Source: Reclinomonas americana ATCC 50394 (lineage: Eukaryota; Jakobida; Jakobea; Jakobida). Taken from it: 64,000 nt of DNA. Within the stretch, counting starts at the first letter, position 1. The number at the start of each line of letters is the position of its first letter. Location of the stretch: NCBI GenBank assembly GCA_048213135.1, contig PS015026.1, positions 75,275 to 139,274 of the forward strand, read 5' to 3'. Position numbers and translations under genes: made by a program. Below, piece by piece: positions 62,244 to 64,000 of the stretch. The notes below the pieces were generated by a model. The model saw nothing but the letters and a program-made list of their open reading frames with translations. It was not told the DNA's origin and searched no databases.

Positions 62244-64000
62244 ATGTCTTCCAAGCGCGTCATGGTGTCTCAAGAAAAGGTGCNNNNNNNNNNNNNNNNN
62301 NNNNNNNNNNNNNNNNNNNNNNNNNNNNNNNNNNNNNNNNNNNNNNNNNNNNNNNNNNNNNNNNNNNNNNNNNNNNNNNNNNNNNNNNNNNNNNNNNNNN
62401 NNNNNNNNNNNNNNNNNNNNNNNNNNNNNNNNNNNNNNNNNNNNNNNNNNNNNNNNNNNNNNNNNNNNNNNNNNNNNNNNNNNNNNNNNNNNNNNNNNNN
62501 NNNNNNNNNNNNNNNNNNNNNNNNNNNNNNNNNNNNNNNNNNNNNNNNNNNNNNNNNNNNNNNNNNNNNNNNNNNNNNNTCTCTCTTTCTTTCGTTAGTC
62601 ACAATGTGCAGTCGACTCACTCACACGCTGTGAAGGCACGAGCTGCTCTGCTGGCACACCACCCCTTTGCTCTGTGTGGTGCCGACCTCGCCGACTCTGC
62701 ACACACTCTGTGCGCGGTGATTGACTGCCCAGAGAGTGCCTCTCGCATCACCAGTGAAGAGGAGCTTGTCGACGCCGTGGTCTCGGCCGGAAGCATGGTC
62801 GGTCAAAGTCACGACCCCAATTGAAGCTGCATGTCGTTCCGATCGTTCGACTGACCGAGTGTAATATTATCGAACATGTGTGTGTCTAGCAATTGCGTGA
62901 TGCGTTGTCGGTGGTGGATGTGCAGCAGCTGGCGAGCAAGATGGGCGTGAAGGTGCCGCCGGTGGTGACCAACCCGCGCGCCCATCAGCGAGTGGTGAAA
63001 CAGGTGTGTACGGAAGCGGTGTCTTGTTCGGATTCGAGAACGAGAGAAACTGACTCTTGTTTTGCTGGTGCAGCTCATGCAGCGGTGGACGGAAGAGGTG
63101 GAGGTCGACGACGAGGAGCAGGGTGGCGGGTCGAAGCGGCGACGCGCCAAGAGCTCCTTCAATGTGTTTGTCAGCGATCAGATGCTGGCCATGGCGAATC
63201 CGCAACCGGACGATGTGGAGAATGTGAAGTGAGCGGAGTTGCCTGTGTGTTATCCATGGTGTTGCTGTTCCTCAATCAGGTGATCTTCTACGTGCAGTGC
63301 GTCTGCCCTCAACATGAGAGACAGGATGAAGGAGATCGGTTTGTGTGCATGCATGCATGATGCGTTGTGTGTGGTCAACAGCTGTCCCGTGCTAACGTTT
63401 TTGCCAGCTCGTCGCTGGCGCACCGTGACGCTGGAGGAGCGTGCCGAGTATCGAGATCGAGCAGCGCGTGAGCGTCAACAGCCTACCTCGTCCTCAAAAA
63501 AGGCAAAGAGCGAACCGGAGGCACCAGCCGCAAGCACCACCGCGGCTGCTGCGACTGCAGCGGAATCCGCTCCAGCTTTCACTCCCAAGAAACCCAAGAC
63601 CGCCTACGCCTGTTACACCAGTGCCGAGCGCAGTCGGTGAGCACTATACCGACTATTGGCTCGGCATACTTCCTGCCTGCCTCTCTCACTGCATGCTGCT
63701 CCAGTGTCGTCGCCGAGAATCCGCAAGTTGTCGGTCAGCCCAAGGAGATTACTCGTCTCCTCTGTTGCGTCGCAAGTTGAAGACCACGGTCACCCTTCCC
63801 ACACAAACTCACTTTCCCCGCTCGCAGCTGAAAAGTGGGCGACAGCCACTGCCGAAGTGAAGGCCACGTACGAGGCCATGGCCACGGCCGACCGTGAGCG
63901 GTACCAACGAGAACTGACCACGGGAGAAGTTGAAGGTCTGACACTCATCGTTGACATCGTGACATATTCACGCCGCTCACATGGAGTACAGCACCGCGGG
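62244..64000 (+). CDS. Two-HMG-box chromatin protein, 3'-incomplete
   Basis: ATG 62244 (MSSKRVMVSQEKV) precedes the N run 62284-62579. Downstream exons give ARAALLAHHPFALCGADLAD, SRITSEEELVDAVVSAGSM, LRDALSVVDVQQLASKMGVK, and a basic linker (SKRRRAKSS). HMG box 1 is split over three exons: SFNVFVSDQMLAMANPQ, MRDRMKEI, RRWRTVTLEERAEYRDRAAR. After an Ala/Ser/Lys spacer (63490-63590) comes HMG box 2: KKPKTAYACYTSAERSR, VVAENPQVVGQPKEITRLL, EKWATATAEVKATYEAMATA. Each box keeps aromatic and basic HMG positions, so minor-groove DNA binding and bending is expected. The frame leaves the window after GEVEG with a GTCTGA donor-like site. Confidence 0.8.

Overview
This is a GC-rich, intron-dense nuclear scaffold from a eukaryotic microbe. 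Short exons are bounded by GT-AG introns, with a CTRAY-like branch motif about 15-25 nt before the acceptor. The genome is littered with (GA/CT)n, (GT/CA)n and polypurine tracts, and the scaffold is broken by 23 runs of N. An SF-assemblin-like gene (a striated microtubule-associated fibre protein of flagellar roots) and a plasma-membrane-type P-ATPase point to a free-living or commensal flagellated protist. I cannot name the species. No tRNA, rRNA or CRISPR array was seen.

Layout. 0-5.3 kb: P-type H+-ATPase (+), its 3' end duplicated across a gap. 5.8-7.3 kb: secreted DOMON-like protein (+). 7.5-9.6 kb: Ser/Ala-rich protein (-). 10-11.7 kb: an orphan 3' end and ribosomal protein uS11/RPS14 (+). 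12-14.7 kb: triosephosphate isomerase, apparently cut by an inverted contig. 15-16.6 kb: divergent protein kinase (-). 16.9-18.7 kb: unknown multi-exon gene (-). 20.8-24.8 kb: cation-chloride-cotransporter C-terminal domain (+) with no membrane part in sight. 26-28.3 kb: secreted ankyrin-like protein (+). 28.4-36.3 kb: three low-complexity minus-strand genes, with a polypurine tract of about 1.4 kb in an intron.

36.7-51.1 kb is the accessory region. Two inverted copies of a non-LTR retrotransposon with a restriction-like endonuclease (about 36.8-40.7 kb plus, 47.7-50.45 kb minus) flank an intronless 4.2-kb gene. That gene encodes a HEPN-like/NACHT/pentapeptide/14xWD40 protein, the architecture of NLR-type immune or allorecognition receptors. 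Its WD40 repeats are almost identical apart from a few positions. A two-domain, possibly ubiquitin-like gene lies just upstream of it.

51.6-59.8 kb: an ARM-repeat gene and a WD40/alpha-helical gene (+) that meet at a 4-bp ATGA overlap or, more likely, are one gene joined by an intron. 60-62 kb: the SF-assemblin-like gene, again apparently split by an inverted contig. 62.2 kb to the end: a two-HMG-box chromatin protein (+), running off the window.

Exon joins were made by eye from phase, splice signals and family resemblance. Outer coordinates are firmer than inner ones, and genes touching N runs are incomplete.
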